Assembly (NCBI GenBank): GCA_034436755.1
Contig: DAOTVB010000052.1
Location: 24,266-88,265, forward strand
DNA: 64,000 nucleotides
Direction of reading: 5' to 3'
Origin: CAKZQX01 sp034436755
Lineage (GTDB): Bacteria > Chloroflexota > Chloroflexia > Chloroflexales > Chloroflexaceae
In this document: positions 50,067 through 59,586 of the stretch, in pieces
How the letters are laid out: the number at the start of each line of letters is the position of its first letter
Numbering within the stretch: the stretch's first letter is position 1
Made by a program: the position numbers and the translations under genes
Notes under the pieces: model-generated
The model's input: the letters and a program-made list of their open reading frames with translations, nothing else
The model's database searches: none
What the model was told of the DNA's origin: nothing

Positions 50067-50375
50067 ATGAACAATCATAATCAGGTAGAACAATTCATAC
50101 TCTCGCAATGGGCTGACGAACTCAGCCGCAAACTGGATCGTCCCAGGGAGCATATCCTCCAGTATGGATTATCTACCACTGATTTTCCATTGAATGAGGA
50201 ACTCAAACTGACTTTTCCGGATGAGTCGTTGGCCCACTTTCGTCATGGTTTCTTCGTCACCAACAGTTCACGCCGACAATTGGCTGTCTTTACAGAACAC
50301 TGCGGCTACCATGTCTTTCCCGTCGTCGATACCGTAGTTGAACGTATCATTCGAGAAAGGCTTACTCAGGAATAG
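50067..50375 (+). CDS. hypothetical protein, 102 residues
   Basis: MNNHNQVEQFILSQWADEL, then HILQYGLSTTDFPLNEELKLTFPDESLAHFRHGFFV, SRRQLAVFTEHCGYHVFPVVDTVVERIIRE. Globular, no membrane segment, less GC-rich than neighbours. No recognised family. The ribosome site is weak. It may be a laterally acquired small gene; a good hairpin terminator follows. Confidence 0.6.
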   Translation: MNNHNQVEQFILSQWADELSRKLDRPREHILQYGLSTTDFPLNEELKLTFPDESLAHFRHGFFVTNSSRRQLAVFTEHCGYHVFPVVDTVVERIIRERLTQE

Positions 50376-50420
50376 TTGCGTGGCTCGAACTTCTCTACCG
50401 ATTGGTTAAGTCGATAAAAC

Positions 50421-50458
50421 AACAGAGCAGCGGTATTGCTACCGCTGCTCTGTTTCTT
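50421..50458. terminator. hairpin terminator between convergent genes
   Basis: AACAGAGCAGCGGTA and TACCGCTGCTCTGTT (15-bp arms, 4-base loop) followed by TTTCTT on the plus strand and preceded by A residues giving U on the minus strand, so it can serve both directions. Confidence 0.8.
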
Positions 50459-50478
50459 AACCTGATTGATCTTTTGAG

Positions 50479-51474
50479 CTACGACTCAGCCTCCGGTACC
50501 GGCGGCGAGGTTGGCTCGGGTGCCGGTGTCGGCTCGGGGGTTGCGGTTGGCTCATCTGCCGGTGCTGCCTGCACCTCTTGCAGATCCTCGGCCAGATCCT
50601 CGGCTGGAATGGTCAGCATCGGCAGAATGCCCGAGTCGCCCGCTGTGAGACGCGGCAACACCCCATCCCATTTCTCGATAAAGCGCAGTTGGAGCAGCGC
50701 CGGTGAAATCACCTCGCGCTGCAAGCGCAACGCCTCGGCCTCGGCCTGCGCCTCTACCAACCGGGCATCGGCATCGGCTTCGGCCCGCGCAACCCGCTGC
50801 TCGGCCTCAAACCGCACCCGCTCCAGTTGACGCTGGGCCCGCAACGCCTCCTGCTCAGCGACCTGCTTGGATTCAATTGCCCGCGCAAACTCCTCGCTAA
50901 AGCGGAACTCCGTGATTGACAGATCCTCAACCCGGATACCGCGCGGTTCAAGCCGCTCCCGCAGCACCTCCCGAATCGTCTCCGAAACTTGCGGACGCAG
51001 GGTAATCAGTTGTTCAGCATTAAACTGCGCCGTGGCGGCCTTCACCGATTCCTGGATGGCCGGGTCGATAATCTTCGACTCATACTCGATACCAATGGTC
51101 CGCACTATTTGATCAACGTCGTCTGAAAAAAGGCTATAGTTCAACACCACCTGGGTCGTAACCGTCTGCAGATCTTTTGATGCGGCGGAGGAGTCCGACA
51201 CATAACGCTGCGTCCGCACATCAATCATAACTACATCGGTAATAAACGGTGTGCGGAAGTGCAGACCCTCGCCAAAGGTGTCGGTAATCTCACCAAAGCG
51301 CTTGACGACACCACGCTCGCCGGCCTGGACCACCGTGTAGGAATTAATCAGTGCAATGAGGACAATCAGGCCAATAATGCCAACCGCTACCAGCGTACCG
51401 ATAGCGCCACCCCGTATATCAATATTCGGGCCTGGCTTATTGCCTGGTCCTCTGCCAATACCACGATCTGACAT
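50479..51474 (-). CDS. SPFH/Band 7 (prohibitin-like) membrane protein
   Basis: 331 residues. A cytoplasmic or surface N terminus, membrane helix about 26-43 (AVGIIGLIVLIALI), then an SPFH domain (VQAGERGVVKRFGEITDTFGEG, FITDVVMIDVRTQRY, VTTQVVLNYSL) and a coiled coil rich in Glu/Ala/Arg from about 200 (QEALRAQRQLERVRFEAEQ). The C-terminal 40 residues are Pro/Glu/Thr-rich (PTATPEPTPAPEP). Such proteins organise membranes, often protease partners. GAAGGAG precedes the ATG. Confidence 0.93.
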   Translation of the reverse strand: MSDRGIGRGPGNKPGPNIDIRGGAIGTLVAVGIIGLIVLIALINSYTVVQAGERGVVKRFGEITDTFGEGLHFRTPFITDVVMIDVRTQRYVSDSSAASKDLQTVTTQVVLNYSLFSDDVDQIVRTIGIEYESKIIDPAIQESVKAATAQFNAEQLITLRPQVSETIREVLRERLEPRGIRVEDLSITEFRFSEEFARAIESKQVAEQEALRAQRQLERVRFEAEQRVARAEADADARLVEAQAEAEALRLQREVISPALLQLRFIEKWDGVLPRLTAGDSGILPMLTIPAEDLAEDLQEVQAAPADEPTATPEPTPAPEPTSPPVPEAES

Positions 51475-51599
51475 TTCTGCTCCTTCGCTATTATGTATCT
51501 GTAAAAACTGTAGCTCTATTATACCTCATCACACTATGATTGACGCAAAATCGTTGACAACTGTTGCACGACGGCGTGTATCCGGACAATATATGCAGG

Positions 51600-51797
51600 T
51601 ATCGTTCAATTCACTGATCCAGAAGGGCATTGAGCTTCCGGCAAGGCGGAAGAGACCAGATCTTTTTCACCAAAAAATTCACAACGTGAATTTTTTGGTG
51701 AAAAAGAAAAAAAGTATCATGCTGCCGCAGGCGAATCGGGCTTCCATCGGGCGAAACGTCTGGTTTGCAGGTCAACCGCGTAAGTCGTTTCAATTAC
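51600..51797. mobile_element. family A element, copy A8
   Basis: The right end AACCGCGTAAGTCGTTTC is good; the left end is degraded (CAATTCACTGATCC). Hairpin arms are perfect 22 bp (51661-51682 and 51686-51707), apical TTCAC/GTGAA. It lies upstream of the SPFH gene; 51798-51992 holds no gene, only a D-like piece near 51848 (AACCCGGATATCATTA). Confidence 0.72.
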
Positions 51798-51992
51798 ACA
51801 CGCCAGTTTGCCGGGGCACGTAGTGCCGGCTTATGCATGTTGAACATGGAACCCGGATATCATTAGGGGCGCACTTTGGCGCATTTACCAGGAGAATTTT
51901 CTGTAGGGAAGTGCTGCTGTTTGTCCACAGGGGGGTGGAGAGATGCTGCAGGCCGCATTGTGCGTACGGCCTGGACCCTTCGCGGTAGTATG

Positions 51993-52292
51993 TTAAGCGA
52001 CGACCGGCTGGCGTACACGGCGGCTGATCAGGAAGGCAACCGCAAAGCAGATGATCAGGGTAACAAGTTCGAAGATAGATGCAAATATTATTGCATTTTC
52101 GACAAGAAACAGACCAAGAATAAAACCAACACCTAATGCTAATAGAAGCGGTAGTACCAGAATAGCGCCGATAACTCGTGCGCCGGCACCCTCAATGCGG
52201 TAGTTCTTCCCAAACACGATTGATGGCAGTTTGCCCATAATCAAGCCCCACATACCGCAGACGAACAGGATAATCTCGATAATTCCCAGCAT
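51993..52292 (-). CDS. small integral membrane protein
   Basis: 99 residues, three helices: about 3-20, 40-63 and 67-90. Start MLGIIEIILFVCGMWGLIMGKL; the end is RRVRQPVVA, basic and thus cytoplasmic. The first part (WGLIMGKLPSIVFGKNYRI) resembles several short Chloroflexi membrane proteins but I cannot name a family. A strong site AGGAGGA precedes ATG 52292. Confidence 0.7.
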   Translation of the reverse strand: MLGIIEIILFVCGMWGLIMGKLPSIVFGKNYRIEGAGARVIGAILVLPLLLALGVGFILGLFLVENAIIFASIFELVTLIICFAVAFLISRRVRQPVVA

Positions 52293-52505
52293 GTGTTCCT
52301 CCTGATACTATAGTGAATACCGGACGTCAGAGCATGCCCACGCAATAGCCTGCCTGTCACGGTAATATCACTTTGTTCCCCGATTGTCTATCAACCAGAT
52401 ACACCAGGTGATGACGACCAGAGGTACCGCCATCAGGCATGCCTGATGGCGCTGCTACCTGACTCCTGCATCATCTGTGGTACAATCGGTGCCCGTAGCA
52501 TTAAC

Positions 52506-52710
52506 TAACACGACTTACGCGGTGTGGACTGTTCCAGCCTTGTACCGGACCCGAAAACCGGTTTCGCCTGCGGCAGCATGGTACTAGTTTTATCTTTTTC
52601 ACAAAAATGTTGCACATAGTGCAACATTTTTGTGAAAAAGAAGGGAATCTTCCGCCCTGCCGGAGGCGAAATACGCTTTCAGGTTTCGTGACCGCGTAAC
52701 GCGTGTAACG
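52506..52710. mobile_element. family A element, copy A9 (inverted orientation)
   Basis: Ends AACACGACTTACGCGGT and ACCGCGTAACGCGTGTAA. The block order is the reverse of A1 (GTTTCGCCTGCGGCAGCATG first). Perfect 22-bp hairpin arms at 52594-52615 and 52619-52640, apical GTTGCAC/GTGCAAC. 52293-52505 holds no gene. Confidence 0.8.
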
Positions 52711-52779
52711 AAGAAGCTCTGTATATATCTGTTCTCTATTCGCGTTATCCGGTTATCTCCACAACTTCTGGTTTCCCAT

Positions 52780-55380
52780 ATGACACATAAACGCTATGTC
52801 GTAGGGCTTGCGCTGGCAATTCTGATCCTGCTGGCGCTGCGGTTGCTCTTCCTCCGCTGTGGGCCGCTTGGTTCCGATGTGGAAAAATATTACGATGAGG
52901 TTCACTACATCTGGCTGGCGACCTCGCTGGCCAATGGCGATACCATCGCTGATACGACCTGGGCATGGACACGCGCACCGGCAACCTCGCTGGTCTTGAT
53001 GGCGCTGGCACAGATAAGAGATCTGCCCGCCGAGATGGTCATCTGTGAGTTTCAGCTTGTCCAGGTGATTATCTGGGCCGGATTGCTGCTGCTGCTGGCA
53101 ACGATTGCGCAGGGGCTCTTCGGGCGGCGCACGGCGGTTGTCACCGCGCTGCTCTTTGCCCTGATGCCGCTTCCGGCGCAGTTATCGCTGCTGGTCTACT
53201 CGGAAACGCTCTTCTGCGCGGGGATGCTTACCGCGATTGCCATGCTCTTCTGCTACAGCCGCCGTCACCATCCGGGCTGGCTGCTGCTGGCAGGTCTCGC
53301 CGCGGGTGCCGGCGCACTGGCCCGCTCGGCTATGCTGCCGATCTTGCCGGTCCTGGCACTCTGGGCAGGAACGCAGTATCGCGCCACTTCGACCGGGGAA
53401 GCCGGGAGCGATGACCAGAAGGTTGCGTGGAAGGCCTGGTTCACCCGGGATCGGCTGCGTTTCGCAACCCTGCGCTCCCACTTCTGCATTCGCTGCGCAC
53501 TCCTCTTCACCGTGTGCGCGGTTCTGGTCATTGCCCCCTGGACCATACGCAACTACCTGACCTACGGCGGTCTGATTATTGTTGATACAACCGGCGCGTA
53601 TACCTTGTGGGCCAACAACAAAGTCACCGATGTCACCGTAACTTCGGCGATGTGGGCCGCCTCGGACAACCCGGTGGAACGGCAGCGCTATGCGATTGAG
53701 CAGGGACGGCGGGCGATCAGTTCCGATCCGGCACGTTTTGTGCGCAAAGTCACCTACAATATGGCAATGGCCTGGCGACCAACGAAATTCACTTCGTCGT
53801 GGGACCGCTGGTTTAAGACGCTCGAGAACTCCCGCTCGCGGACGGCGGCACTGCTGGCCCAACTGAGCGCGACGCTATCCATCACGCTCCCACTGGCGGC
53901 TCTCGGGCTGATCTTTGCGCCGCATAGCGCGGTTGGCGCCAACCGCTACCGGGCTGTTATACTTGCGCTGGCGCTCTGCTTTATGCTTACGGTCGGCATT
54001 ACACACTACGAAGAGCGATATCGCCTGCCCTTCTTCCTGGTCTTTTTGCCCTACGCGGCCTGGTGTCCGGCGCATCCCCGGCAACTGCTGGCAACGTTGC
54101 GCCGCCCGCTCGGTCTGGTTGTGCTGGCCGTGATCATTGCCATCGGGATTCCCTATGCCGCGTTACTCTGGCCGGCGCAGATTGAGAATGCGCATGCGTT
54201 GCTACTGCATGGGCGGGGACTGCTACGCGCCACCTGGGGCGATACGACCGGCGCAATGGCCGATCAGCGCGCGGCATTTACGCTGGAGCCAACCCTGCAA
54301 GAACCCTACATCGCCGCCGCACGTCTCGCGCGGCAGCAGGGCGAGTTAGCTACCGCCGAGCGCCTCCTGTGGCAGGCAATGGACAGCCGCAATAAAATTG
54401 TGCCTGAAGTTCTGGTGCCGCTGCAGCAGGTGCTGCTGGCGCAGGGAGATTCGGACACGGTTGCCGCCCTAGACCGCCAGTTCTCAATCCCAGGCCGCCG
54501 CCGTGCCGAGGAACTGGCCTGGCGCGCAGGGATGCCGCCGGGACCGGCACTAGACATCGGGGCCGATGACTTCGGGCTGATCGAGGGATTTTATGTGAGC
54601 GAGGATCAGGGTGATGGGCCGTTCCGCTGGAGCCGTCCGGAAGCGCGCATGTTGCTGGCCGGGCCGGGTGACTATCTCTGCCTCCGGCTTAACGCCGCGC
54701 GGCCAGATGATGTTCCTGCGCCAGTTGTCAACCTGAACGCGCGCATTACCGGCGAGATGATCAGCCTGGGGCAGATCCATCCGTCGCGCCAGGGATGGAA
54801 CCGGGGATGTGTGCCGCTGCCGGCTGACCGCGATGCCGGTTCGCTAGAGGTTCACCTGAGCACCCCGCGGTTTAATCCCCACATCTACTATGGCAACCGC
54901 GATGTCCGCAACCTGGGTGTGGTGCTGGATGAAGTTGCCCTACACTCTGGTCCGTTGCAACTTGATCCCGCAACCGGGTTGCTGGTTGATCGCCTGTCAA
55001 CCACTACTGACCAGATAGAAGCCAATCAACCGCTGACCCTGATCGGCGCGAATGGTACGTTTCGCGGGCAGCCGGGGGAGGCGCTGCTGCTTACACTCTG
55101 GTGGCGCGGTGTGTCGCCACCACCGACGGGTACCTTCACCTTCGTGCATCTGCTTGATGCCCAGGTCGTAAAAGTTGCCGAATATAATGCACCCCTGGCA
55201 GACGGACGGCTTCCTGAACCCTGGGTTGCGAATGAGCCGCTCCTCGACCGGGCCATTCTGCCCCTGCCCGCTGATCTGCCTCCCGGCCTATACCGGCTTG
55301 TCGGCGGAGCGTTTGACCCGACGACAGGTGCAGTGCTGACGCGGGTTGATCTGGGGGAAGTAGCGATTACCGCCGAGTGA
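52780..55380 (+). CDS. GT39/ArnT-like integral membrane glycosyltransferase with C-terminal soluble part
   Basis: 866 residues. The N-terminal half has about ten helices; the motif DVEKYYDEVHYIWLATSLA is the aspartate-containing first loop of this family of polyprenyl-phosphate sugar transferases (GT-C fold), and WTIRNYLTYGGLIIVDTTGAYTLWANN is in the later loop. After about residue 470 come helical repeat-like stretches (EPTLQEPYIAAARLARQQGELATAERLLWQAMD), resembling TPR. The last 250 residues are a beta-rich part. Cell-envelope glycosylation is likely; substrate unknown. Confidence 0.85.
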   Translation: MTHKRYVVGLALAILILLALRLLFLRCGPLGSDVEKYYDEVHYIWLATSLANGDTIADTTWAWTRAPATSLVLMALAQIRDLPAEMVICEFQLVQVIIWAGLLLLLATIAQGLFGRRTAVVTALLFALMPLPAQLSLLVYSETLFCAGMLTAIAMLFCYSRRHHPGWLLLAGLAAGAGALARSAMLPILPVLALWAGTQYRATSTGEAGSDDQKVAWKAWFTRDRLRFATLRSHFCIRCALLFTVCAVLVIAPWTIRNYLTYGGLIIVDTTGAYTLWANNKVTDVTVTSAMWAASDNPVERQRYAIEQGRRAISSDPARFVRKVTYNMAMAWRPTKFTSSWDRWFKTLENSRSRTAALLAQLSATLSITLPLAALGLIFAPHSAVGANRYRAVILALALCFMLTVGITHYEERYRLPFFLVFLPYAAWCPAHPRQLLATLRRPLGLVVLAVIIAIGIPYAALLWPAQIENAHALLLHGRGLLRATWGDTTGAMADQRAAFTLEPTLQEPYIAAARLARQQGELATAERLLWQAMDSRNKIVPEVLVPLQQVLLAQGDSDTVAALDRQFSIPGRRRAEELAWRAGMPPGPALDIGADDFGLIEGFYVSEDQGDGPFRWSRPEARMLLAGPGDYLCLRLNAARPDDVPAPVVNLNARITGEMISLGQIHPSRQGWNRGCVPLPADRDAGSLEVHLSTPRFNPHIYYGNRDVRNLGVVLDEVALHSGPLQLDPATGLLVDRLSTTTDQIEANQPLTLIGANGTFRGQPGEALLLTLWWRGVSPPPTGTFTFVHLLDAQVVKVAEYNAPLADGRLPEPWVANEPLLDRAILPLPADLPPGLYRLVGGAFDPTTGAVLTRVDLGEVAITAE

Positions 55381-55400
55381 GTGCTGTCGCGCAACTTACA

Positions 55401-55559
55401 TTATTGCGGCTCCCGGTAGGTCAGGCCAACCAGTCCCAACCCCAGGCCAATGATCACCGGGATGCCGCCGAAACCCTGGAAGACACCCAGATGCAGTAAC
55501 CCGCCGAATAGCATCACGATAAGTCCGAACAGCATTATTTTGATGCTTGAGATCTGCAT
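55401..55559 (-). CDS. very small membrane protein
   Basis: 52 residues with two membrane helices: IKIMLFGLIVMLFGGLLHLG and IPVIIGLGLGLVGL, then TYREPQ. The start at ATG 55559 has AAGGGG before it, better than the longer frame to 55589. Same strand as, and 30 bp after, the GNAT gene. Family not known. Confidence 0.65.
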   Translation of the reverse strand: MQISSIKIMLFGLIVMLFGGLLHLGVFQGFGGIPVIIGLGLGLVGLTYREPQ

Positions 55560-55589
55560 AAATCCCCTTGCATAATTCGCACTATTCAA

Positions 55590-56243
55590 TTATCCTGCTA
55601 GATGTAGTGTTATCTCGTAGACGCCTGCGGCAAAACTGCTGGTGTAGGGAATGCCCATGCGCCGTACAATAGTCAGGATAGCGGGATTGTCACCCTGGGT
55701 GCAGATGGACATTGCCCGCAGGTCGTGCATCCTGGCTGCCCGGATCAATAGATGCAAGAGATGCGAACCCAGTCCCACGCCCTGATAATCATCGCGCACA
55801 ACAATCGCGCCTTCAGCAGTCTTATCAGCGGCTTTCTGGCAGGCGAAGCGCGCAACAGCGACGATATCATCGTGGCCGGCTGCGGATGTCAGGGCGACCA
55901 GCGCTACTTCCCGCCGCCGATCAATTGCTGCCATGCGCCGCGCGGTGCGGCGCACCAGATCGGGATCAACATTATCGAGAGGAACAAAAAACCGGCGCCA
56001 GCGAGTGTCGGAGGAGAGCTGCCAGAAGAGGTCAACCAGCCGGTCAGCATCTTCGGGGCAGATCTGGCGCACGTTGAGCCGCCGCCCATCACGCAGTTTG
56101 AGCGTAACCGGGGCCAGCGGTTCGGTTTCCGGTACCGCTACCACTACCTCATAGTCCGGCCGGGGTACCGGCACTATAGGTTTGGGCCGGTCCCTACCAG
56201 TCGCCCGACGCAATACGCGCTTAATTGTTTGTGTGCCGTTCAT
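55590..56243 (-). CDS. GNAT-family N-acetyltransferase
   Basis: 217 residues. A Pro/Arg-rich N terminus (to about 45), then a GNAT domain: LRDGRRLNVRQICPEDADRLVDLFWQLSSDTRWRRFF is typical of acetyltransferases fused to or related to the PatZ C-terminal group; VVRDDYQGVGLGSHLLHLLIRAARMHDLRAM is the acetyl-CoA loop. GGGGTGGC precedes the ATG at 56243. Substrate unknown; protein lysine is possible. Confidence 0.9.
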   Translation of the reverse strand: MNGTQTIKRVLRRATGRDRPKPIVPVPRPDYEVVVAVPETEPLAPVTLKLRDGRRLNVRQICPEDADRLVDLFWQLSSDTRWRRFFVPLDNVDPDLVRRTARRMAAIDRRREVALVALTSAAGHDDIVAVARFACQKAADKTAEGAIVVRDDYQGVGLGSHLLHLLIRAARMHDLRAMSICTQGDNPAILTIVRRMGIPYTSSFAAGVYEITLHLAG

Positions 56244-56271
56244 TAGCCACCCCCATCGTGCTATTGTCCAT

Positions 56272-56476
56272 CATTTACACGAGTTACGCGGTCACTGACC
56301 TGGAAGGTATGTCAACCTCCGGCTAGGCGTAACCAACCAGATCTTGTTCACCAAAAAATTCACAACATGCATTTTTTGGTGAACAAGAAAAAAGCGTACC
56401 ACGCTGCCGCAGGCGAATCCGGCTTTTGGGGCGGTCAACAGACCAACATAGGCTGCACCGCGTAACTCCTGTCATT
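56272..56476. mobile_element. family A element, copy A10
   Basis: Ends TTTACACGAGTTACGCGGT and ACCGCGTAACTCCTGTCATT. Hairpin arms 56343-56359 and 56371-56387 (CTTGTTCACCAAAAAAT), with a mismatched apex (TTCACAACATGC), suggesting decay of the tip. Confidence 0.8.
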
Positions 56477-56622
56477 TATTCGTCTACAGCGTACGACTAT
56501 GGCGTTATTCCAATTATAATGCAATGCGTCATGAAAGTGAAGACCCTGGCGATCTAGTCTGGGCCAACACAGGCAAATGTTCCCGTTCACATCGATCTAA
56601 CCATCTGAAAGGAGTATGCCGC

Positions 56623-57537
56623 ATGCAGGCAGTTCAACACTCCCGCATGCAGCGCAACGCTATGTCGGAATTTCCTCCCCTGATTGCGATTGTTGGGCCA
56701 ACGGCGGTGGGCAAGACGGAACTGGCGCTCAGAAAAGCGCAGCATCTGGACGGCGAAATCGTTTCGGCGGACTCACGTCAGGTCTACCGCTTTATGGACA
56801 TCGGCACAGCCAAAGCATCTCCAGAGCAGCAGGCGCGGGTACCACATCATCTGATTGATGTAATTAATCCCGATGAGCCCTTCTCGCTGGCAACCTACCA
56901 GGATCTGGCGACAGCAGCACTCGCAGATATCACCGCGCGGGGACGGATACCGTTGCTGGTCGGGGGGACAGGGCAGTATCTTATGGCGGTGCTGGAAGGC
57001 TGGCGTATTCCACGGGTGCCCGCCCAACCGGAGCTACGGGCAGCACTTGAGGCAGAGGCGCAGGAGCATGGTGCGGCAGTGCTGCATGCACGCCTGACCG
57101 CCGTTGATCCGCAGGCGGCAGCTACAACCGGGCCAGATAATGTGCGGCGCATCATCCGCGCACTGGAGGTATACGAGATGACGGGGCAGCCAATCTCAGC
57201 CCAGCAAACACAGGAGCCGCCGCCATACCGCATCGAAACGCTCTGGCTGCACCTGCCGCGCGAGGAGCTCTACCGGCGGATCGATGCGCGGATCGATGCG
57301 ATGATGGAAGCGGGATTGTTGCGCGAGGTGCGCATGCTGCTTGAAATGGGCTACACCTGGGAGATGTCGGCCATGTCGAGTCTGGGCTACATCCAGTTTC
57401 GCCCCTACTTTGCAGGCACAGCCACACTGAAGGAGTGTGTGCAGCGCCTCAAATATGATACTCACGCCTTTGCCCGGCGGCAGGGTAACTGGTTCCGCCG
57501 GTTGCCGAACCTGACCAAGATACAAATAATCCAGTAG
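56623..57537 (+). CDS. miaA: tRNA dimethylallyltransferase MiaA
   Basis: Adds the dimethylallyl group to A37 of tRNAs reading UNN codons. 304 residues, normal length. P-loop GPTAVGKT at 25-32, then SADSRQVYRFMDIGTAKAS, PHHLIDVINPDEPFSLATYQ, VGGTGQYLMAVLEG and a DNVRRIIRALEVYEMTG helix. The ATG 56623 follows AAAGGAG by 9 bp; a longer frame to 56524 has no support. A possible terminator hairpin lies beyond its stop (57562-57599). Confidence 0.96.
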   Translation: MQAVQHSRMQRNAMSEFPPLIAIVGPTAVGKTELALRKAQHLDGEIVSADSRQVYRFMDIGTAKASPEQQARVPHHLIDVINPDEPFSLATYQDLATAALADITARGRIPLLVGGTGQYLMAVLEGWRIPRVPAQPELRAALEAEAQEHGAAVLHARLTAVDPQAAATTGPDNVRRIIRALEVYEMTGQPISAQQTQEPPPYRIETLWLHLPREELYRRIDARIDAMMEAGLLREVRMLLEMGYTWEMSAMSSLGYIQFRPYFAGTATLKECVQRLKYDTHAFARRQGNWFRRLPNLTKIQIIQ

Positions 57538-57561
57538 AGGTACGGTATGGGCTGAATGCCA

Positions 57562-57599
57562 GGACAGGGTCTCACACTGAGTAGTGCGAAACCCTGTCC
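57562..57599. terminator. hairpin between miaA and the Rpn-like gene
   Basis: GGACAGGGTCTCACAC and GTGCGAAACCCTGTCC: 14 of 16 positions pair. It sits between convergent stops. Confidence 0.55.
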
Positions 57600-57602
57600 A
57601 GA

Positions 57603-58499
57603 TTACTCCTGGTCAGAGGGTGCGTATGTTGCAAGCCACTGCTCCAGGTCACTCCTGCTGGTGAAGTCCAGCAGCGCATCCGCCAGTTCCAGCAGGCGGA
57701 CTGCAGCAAGTTGCTGCACCCGGGCGGTTGTGGCAGCATCCAGCGGACCACAGCGCCGGACTAGCAACCGGAGCAACATTTCTTCCCGACCTTCTTCCCG
57801 ACCTTCTTCCCGACCTTCTGCGCGCCCCTGCTCACGCAGTTTGCGCATCATCGGGGTTTCGGGCAACCCGTAGTCTCGGGTAATAATCTGTTCGGCCATC
57901 TTTGCTATCTCCTCATCAGTACACAACAGGAGCAACTCTGCGAGCAGGCGTTCACACTGTTCGCCGGTTGTTCCCTGTACAACCTGGGCAATCGCCTGCG
58001 GGATGATCTGGTCCGGCTGCCGAATGCGGGTCTGCCCAATCAGCGCCAGCAACGCAGGACGATTGAGCGCCAGCAACGCCTCGGCCTCCACTTGCCAGAG
58101 CCGGATGACATCGTAGTGCCAGGACAACCGGACCTGGCCATCCGGATCATACAGCGCATGTTGCCCGGTATCACGCACTCCCACGCCCCCCAGGTACAGC
58201 ACCACGCTACGCGTCGGGATGTTCCGATAGATCAGCGCCAGACGCGTGCCATATTCCAACATGCGCAGGGGCATCGGTTTGTCGCTGCCTGGTCCCTGAA
58301 ACTCGATATGGAGGATGACCTCGCGCCCATCCTCCAGGGTCACAAAGAGCACCTGGTCGGCGTCAATTGGATCGGGCATGGTCGTCAACTCGCATGGTCG
58401 AGTCGTTACCTTACGCACCGGCTGACCCAGCAACCAGGCGGCGAAGTCCGCCGCTGCCAGCGTCATCAACCGCTTGAGCGGGTGATCAGTTTCCGCCAT
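57603..58499 (-). CDS. Rpn-family PD-(D/E)xK nuclease/transposase-like protein
   Basis: 298 residues. The N-terminal nuclease domain: FAAWLLGQPV, PDPIDADQVLFVTLEDGREVILHIEFQGPG (acidic catalytic positions with the IExQ of this family), then YRNIPTRSVVLYLGG. Rpn proteins (PD-(D/E)xK nuclease family transposases) act on DNA and are thought to promote recombination. The C-terminal part is DUF4351-like: EGREEGREEGREE repeats, then RLLELADALLDFTSRSDLEQWL. The ATG at 58499 follows GAGGGAAC. The charged repeat comes from a 12-bp tandem repeat (57779-57820). Confidence 0.85.
   Translation of the reverse strand: MAETDHPLKRLMTLAAADFAAWLLGQPVRKVTTRPCELTTMPDPIDADQVLFVTLEDGREVILHIEFQGPGSDKPMPLRMLEYGTRLALIYRNIPTRSVVLYLGGVGVRDTGQHALYDPDGQVRLSWHYDVIRLWQVEAEALLALNRPALLALIGQTRIRQPDQIIPQAIAQVVQGTTGEQCERLLAELLLLCTDEEIAKMAEQIITRDYGLPETPMMRKLREQGRAEGREEGREEGREEMLLRLLVRRCGPLDAATTARVQQLAAVRLLELADALLDFTSRSDLEQWLATYAPSDQE
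57779..57820. repeat. 12-bp tandem repeat within the Rpn-like gene
   Basis: CTTCTTCCCGAC repeated three times plus partial copies, encoding GREE units. Confidence 0.75.
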
Positions 58500-58601
58500 C
58501 GCTATGTTCCCTCTGCTTACTGCCAGACATCTGTTCGTTTGGTTGCTTTTAGTATAGCATAAAGTGAGAATAGAAGACAGTACAGCAGATATCTGGCGAT
58601 G

Positions 58602-58746
58602 ATACGAGTTACGCGGTGCGGATGGTTTCCTGCGCGTGCCAAACCTGGAAGCCGGATTCGCCTGCGGCAGCATGGTACTGTTTTATTCTTCTTCAGCACT
58701 GCCGGAGACGAATATTCCTTCCGGGTTCATAACCGCGTAACTCGTA
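58602..58746. mobile_element. family A element, copy A11 (core deleted)
   Basis: Ends ATACGAGTTACGCGGT and ACCGCGTAACTCGTA. The left inner block (ATTCGCCTGCGGCAGCATGG) is intact and the right one (CTGCCGGAGACGAA) reduced; the hairpin itself is lost, leaving TTATTCTTCTTCAGCA. Confidence 0.75.
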
Positions 58747-58789
58747 GCGAGAAGGGCCAGATGTGTAGCCAGACAGAGACTGAGGAGCC

Positions 58790-59584
58790 CTACACCGCTT
58801 CCTGCTGGCGGCTGATACGATACTCATAGACCAGGTATTCCAGGAAGGGTTCATGGTAGCTATCCGATGGAATACCCATCCGCGCACGCAAATTCTCGGC
58901 CAGTTGTGTCCCCAGCCGAATGCGGCTGTCACGGCCCAGTTCGCTCCGGCGGCGCAGAAACTCCTGAACCAGGTTGTAGTCCTTCTCGGTAATCAGATGC
59001 AAATTGGGGAGTTGCAGTTGCACCGGCTCACCATTTTCCGGCTGCGCTGTCGGCAACGGATCGGCCTGGCGGGTCAGGCTCTCCAGCGATACCGTACCCC
59101 GCTCCTTGACCACCAGTGTACCCGCAGCCAGATCCCCCAACCGGCGGGCGCGCTGGTCGATAAACATCACCATCACCCCCAGGCCATAGAAGCCGGGCAG
59201 AAAGTCAATAACACGGATCAGATTACGGATCGCGGAGGAGACAAAGGTAATCGGACGGCCGCCCTCGCGCACCACGCGCAGGCCCACGGTACGTTTGCCG
59301 GGAGTCTGACCGCTCCAGATCAGTTCAAAAAAGATATAGTAGCCCCACAGAAAGACAAAGGAGAGTAGAACCAGAATAGCCGTAATAATACTGGTCGCTG
59401 CACCACCAGTATCAAACAGGTCAACCTGCGTCAGCACAACGAAGAACAGGGTAAAGATCACCACCTGGATCAGCAGAATCAACAACGTATCCACAATCGC
59501 TGCTAGAAAGCGCGAGCCAATCCCGGCAACATCGTACGCAAATGTAACATTCTCGGGTGTATCTACGGTGTAATGCGCATCCAT
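58790..59584 (-). CDS. RDD family membrane protein
   Basis: 264 residues. Three hydrophobic helices form the RDD domain: FAYDVAGIGSRFLAAIVDTLLILLIQ with the Arg-Asp pair, SFVFLWGYYIFFELIWSGQTPGKRTVGLRVV, and the GLGVMVMFIDQRARRLGDLAAGTLVV end. The C-terminal 100 residues are soluble and helical. ATG 59584 is two bases after the stop of the phosphatase gene (TAGAGATG), so translation is coupled; a GTG at 59599 is less likely. Function unknown, some RDD proteins are ion exchangers. Confidence 0.88.
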   Translation of the reverse strand: MDAHYTVDTPENVTFAYDVAGIGSRFLAAIVDTLLILLIQVVIFTLFFVVLTQVDLFDTGGAATSIITAILVLLSFVFLWGYYIFFELIWSGQTPGKRTVGLRVVREGGRPITFVSSAIRNLIRVIDFLPGFYGLGVMVMFIDQRARRLGDLAAGTLVVKERGTVSLESLTRQADPLPTAQPENGEPVQLQLPNLHLITEKDYNLVQEFLRRRSELGRDSRIRLGTQLAENLRARMGIPSDSYHEPFLEYLVYEYRISRQQEAV

Positions 59585-59586
59585 CT

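Noticed and set aside
51848..51864. Possible extra family D end (AACCCGGATATCATTA)
   Set aside because: Only one end is present with no palindrome or second end, so it is noted only as a fragment.
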